This document shows, piece after piece, positions 5,187 through 6,550 of a stretch of 6,550 bases of DNA. Origin of the DNA: JBBPYA01 sp038200385 (GTDB lineage Bacteria > Actinomycetota > Actinomycetes > Mycobacteriales > Geodermatophilaceae); the NCBI GenBank assembly GCA_038200385.1, contig JBBPYA010000310.1, positions 1 to 6,550 on the forward strand, written 5' to 3'. The position numbers were made by a program, and so were the translations under genes. The number at the start of each line of letters is the position of its first letter. Position 1 is the first letter of the stretch. Under the pieces are notes generated by a model. It was not told where the DNA came from. It saw only the letters and a program-made list of their open reading frames with translations, and searched no databases.

Positions 5187-6272
5187 ATGCCCACCCCGTT
5201 GACCCCCGAGACCATCCCGACCGCCCCGAAGGTCCTGCTGCACGACCACCTCGACGGCGGCCTGCGGCCGGCCACGGTGTTGGAGCTCGCGGCGGCGATC
5301 GGCCACGACCTGCCCGCAAGGGACGCCGAGTCCCTGGATCTGTGGTTCCGGGCGTCGGCGGACTCCGGATCGCTGGAGCGCTACCTGGAGACGTTCGTGC
5401 ACACCGTCGGAGTGATGCAGACGACCGAAGCGTTGACCCGCGTCGCCTCCGAGTGCGCGCAGGACCTGGCTGCCGACGGGGTGGTGTACGCCGAGGTGCG
5501 CTTCGCCCCCGAGCTGCACGTGGACGCCGAGCTGACCCTCGACGAGGTGGTCGAGGCCGTGCTGGACGGCTTCGCCAAGGGCACCTGGGCCGCGGCCGAG
5601 GCCGGCCACCAGATCAGGATCGGCACGTTGCTCACCGCGATGCGCCACGCCGCCCGGTCCCGGGAGATCGCCGAGCTGTCGGTGCGCTACCGCGACGACG
5701 GCGTGGTCGGCTTCGACATTGCCGGGGCCGAGGCGGGCTTCCCGCCGACCCGGCACCTGGATGCCTTCGAGTACCTGCGCAGGGAGAACGCGCACTTCAC
5801 GATCCATGCGGGGGAGGGGTTCGGGCTTCCTTCGATCTGGGAGGCGCTGGCCTGGTGCGGGACCGACCGGCTCGGGCACGGCGTGCGGATCATCGACGAC
5901 ATCAGCGTCGACGACGACGACCAGGTCCGGCTGGGCCGGCTCGCGCAGTACGTGCGGGACAAGCGGATCCCGCTGGAGATGTGCCCGTCGTCGAATGTCC
6001 AGACCGGGGCGGCCGCCTCGATCGCCGAGCACCCCATCGGCCTGCTGCGCCGGCTGTCCTTCCGGGTCACCGTCAACACCGACAACCGGCTGATGAGCGG
6101 GGTCAGCATGTCCTCGGAGATGGCTGCCCTGGTCGAGGCGTTCGGCTACGGCTGGGACGACCTGCAGTGGCTGACCCTGAACGCCATGAAGTCCGCGTTC
6201 ATCCCGTTCGACGCGCGGCTGGAGCTGATCAACACGGTCATCAAGCCCGGTTACGCCACGCTCAAGGCCTGA
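5187..6272 (+). CDS. add: Adenosine deaminase
   Basis: A 361-residue cytosolic zinc enzyme that hydrolyses adenosine (and deoxyadenosine) to inosine (deoxyinosine) and ammonia in purine salvage. Metal and active-site landmarks are all present: His19 and His21 in LLHDHLDGGLRP, the SLERYLETF substrate-lid region (62-70), FDIAGAE (176-182), His207 and catalytic Glu210 in HAGEGFG, His231 in LGHG, and Asp299 in VTVNTDNRLMSG. The residue after the metal-binding aspartate is Asn300, where animal enzymes have a second Asp; the NTDN form is, as I recall, normal in actinobacterial Add. Length is usual for the family. The start at 5187 matches the family N-terminus (TIPTAPKVLLHDH), has no ribosome binding site, and appears leaderless. 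The gene stands alone, with its promoter region overlapping the pseudogene's end, and its 3' end overlaps the convergent GH13 gene. Confidence 0.97.
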   Translation: MPTPLTPETIPTAPKVLLHDHLDGGLRPATVLELAAAIGHDLPARDAESLDLWFRASADSGSLERYLETFVHTVGVMQTTEALTRVASECAQDLAADGVVYAEVRFAPELHVDAELTLDEVVEAVLDGFAKGTWAAAEAGHQIRIGTLLTAMRHAARSREIAELSVRYRDDGVVGFDIAGAEAGFPPTRHLDAFEYLRRENAHFTIHAGEGFGLPSIWEALAWCGTDRLGHGVRIIDDISVDDDDQVRLGRLAQYVRDKRIPLEMCPSSNVQTGAAASIAEHPIGLLRRLSFRVTVNTDNRLMSGVSMSSEMAALVEAFGYGWDDLQWLTLNAMKSAFIPFDARLELINTVIKPGYATLKA

Positions 6273-6550
6273 CCCACCCCCCGGCGGCGATGGACGCGGG
6301 CCTCCCACGGGCGCAGCTCGGTCGCGGTGTCCGGATAGTTGGTCAGCAGCAGGTCCGCCTCGGCCCAGGCCGCCGCGTCCGGTACGTCGGCGCAGGCCGG
6401 CCGGTCGGAAAGGTTCGCCAGCACCAGCAGCTCGACGCCGTCCAGCCGGCGCAGGTAGGCGTAGAGCTGCTCGTCGTCGGGCACCAGCATGGTGAAGTCA
6501 CCGTCGACGACGACCGGTTCGGTGTGCCGCAGTTCGATGAGCCGCCGGTA
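6251..6550 (-). CDS. GH13 alpha-glucosidase-type glycoside hydrolase, C-terminal end (5' part outside window)
   Basis: The last 99 residues of a protein read leftward from the window edge. YRRLIELRHTEPVVVDGDF followed by LVPDDEQLYAYLRRL and VELLVLANLS is the typical junction of the catalytic barrel with the C-terminal beta domain of family GH13 oligo-1,6-glucosidase, alpha-glucosidase and trehalose-hydrolysing enzymes. The catalytic residues lie outside the window, so substrate (maltose, isomaltose, trehalose, sucrose) cannot be decided. The C-terminus ends in an Arg-rich run (VHRRRGVGQALSVA), and the TAA at 6251-6253 lies inside the 3' end of add, giving a 22-bp tail-to-tail overlap. The ATG at 6490 is internal, since homology continues upstream to the edge. 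Confidence 0.88.
   Translation of the reverse strand, partial: YRRLIELRHTEPVVVDGDFTMLVPDDEQLYAYLRRLDGVELLVLANLSDRPACADVPDAAAWAEADLLLTNYPDTATELRPWEARVHRRRGVGQALSVA

Noticed and set aside
5115..6308. 397-codon open frame on the minus strand opposite add
   Set aside because: It is a shadow of add, which has every active-site motif; the antisense product shows only Gly/Arg/Val/Asp-rich repetitive composition.

Overview
The window is very GC-rich, with G/C in most third codon positions, and its proteins look actinobacterial. The adenosine deaminase carries the NTDN signature I know from mycobacterial and streptomycete Add proteins. DUF664/DinB, MmcQ-type and zf-UBP proteins of these kinds are also common in Actinomycetota. 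I cannot name the genus from the sequence alone.

Layout. (1) 2-340 (+) is the 3' end of a NarL/FixJ-type response regulator, followed by a GC hairpin that probably ends convergent transcription. (2) 401-3500 (-) holds three genes read leftward: a CPA1 Na+/H+ antiporter (1902-3500), a DinB/DUF664 protein (1193-1804) and an MmcQ/YjbR-DUF1905 two-domain protein (401-1087). Gaps of about 100 bp separate them, so they may not form one operon. (3) A 73-bp divergent gap separates the antiporter from a small zf-UBP zinc-finger gene (3574-3834, +). (4) About 3863-5164 (+) is the decayed remnant of a membrane-fused, spermidine-synthase-like gene. It has lost its N-terminus, is broken by at least two frameshifts, and is interrupted near its 3' end by a pair of perfect 22-bp inverted repeats 56 bp apart (4813-4912). 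(5) 5187-6272 (+) is an intact adenosine deaminase gene, apparently with a leaderless promoter just after the pseudogene. (6) 6251-6550 (-) is the 3' end of a GH13 alpha-glucosidase-type gene whose last codons overlap the deaminase gene tail to tail.

The genes are mostly unrelated housekeeping or accessory functions: signalling, cation/proton exchange, purine salvage and sugar hydrolysis. I see no evidence of a new multi-gene defence or biosynthetic system. The points most worth a second look are the inverted-repeat pair in the pseudogene, the extent of the pseudogene itself, the zf-UBP gene divergent from the antiporter, the two-domain MmcQ-DUF1905 protein, and two candidate leaderless promoters with small dyads on or beside their -10 boxes.
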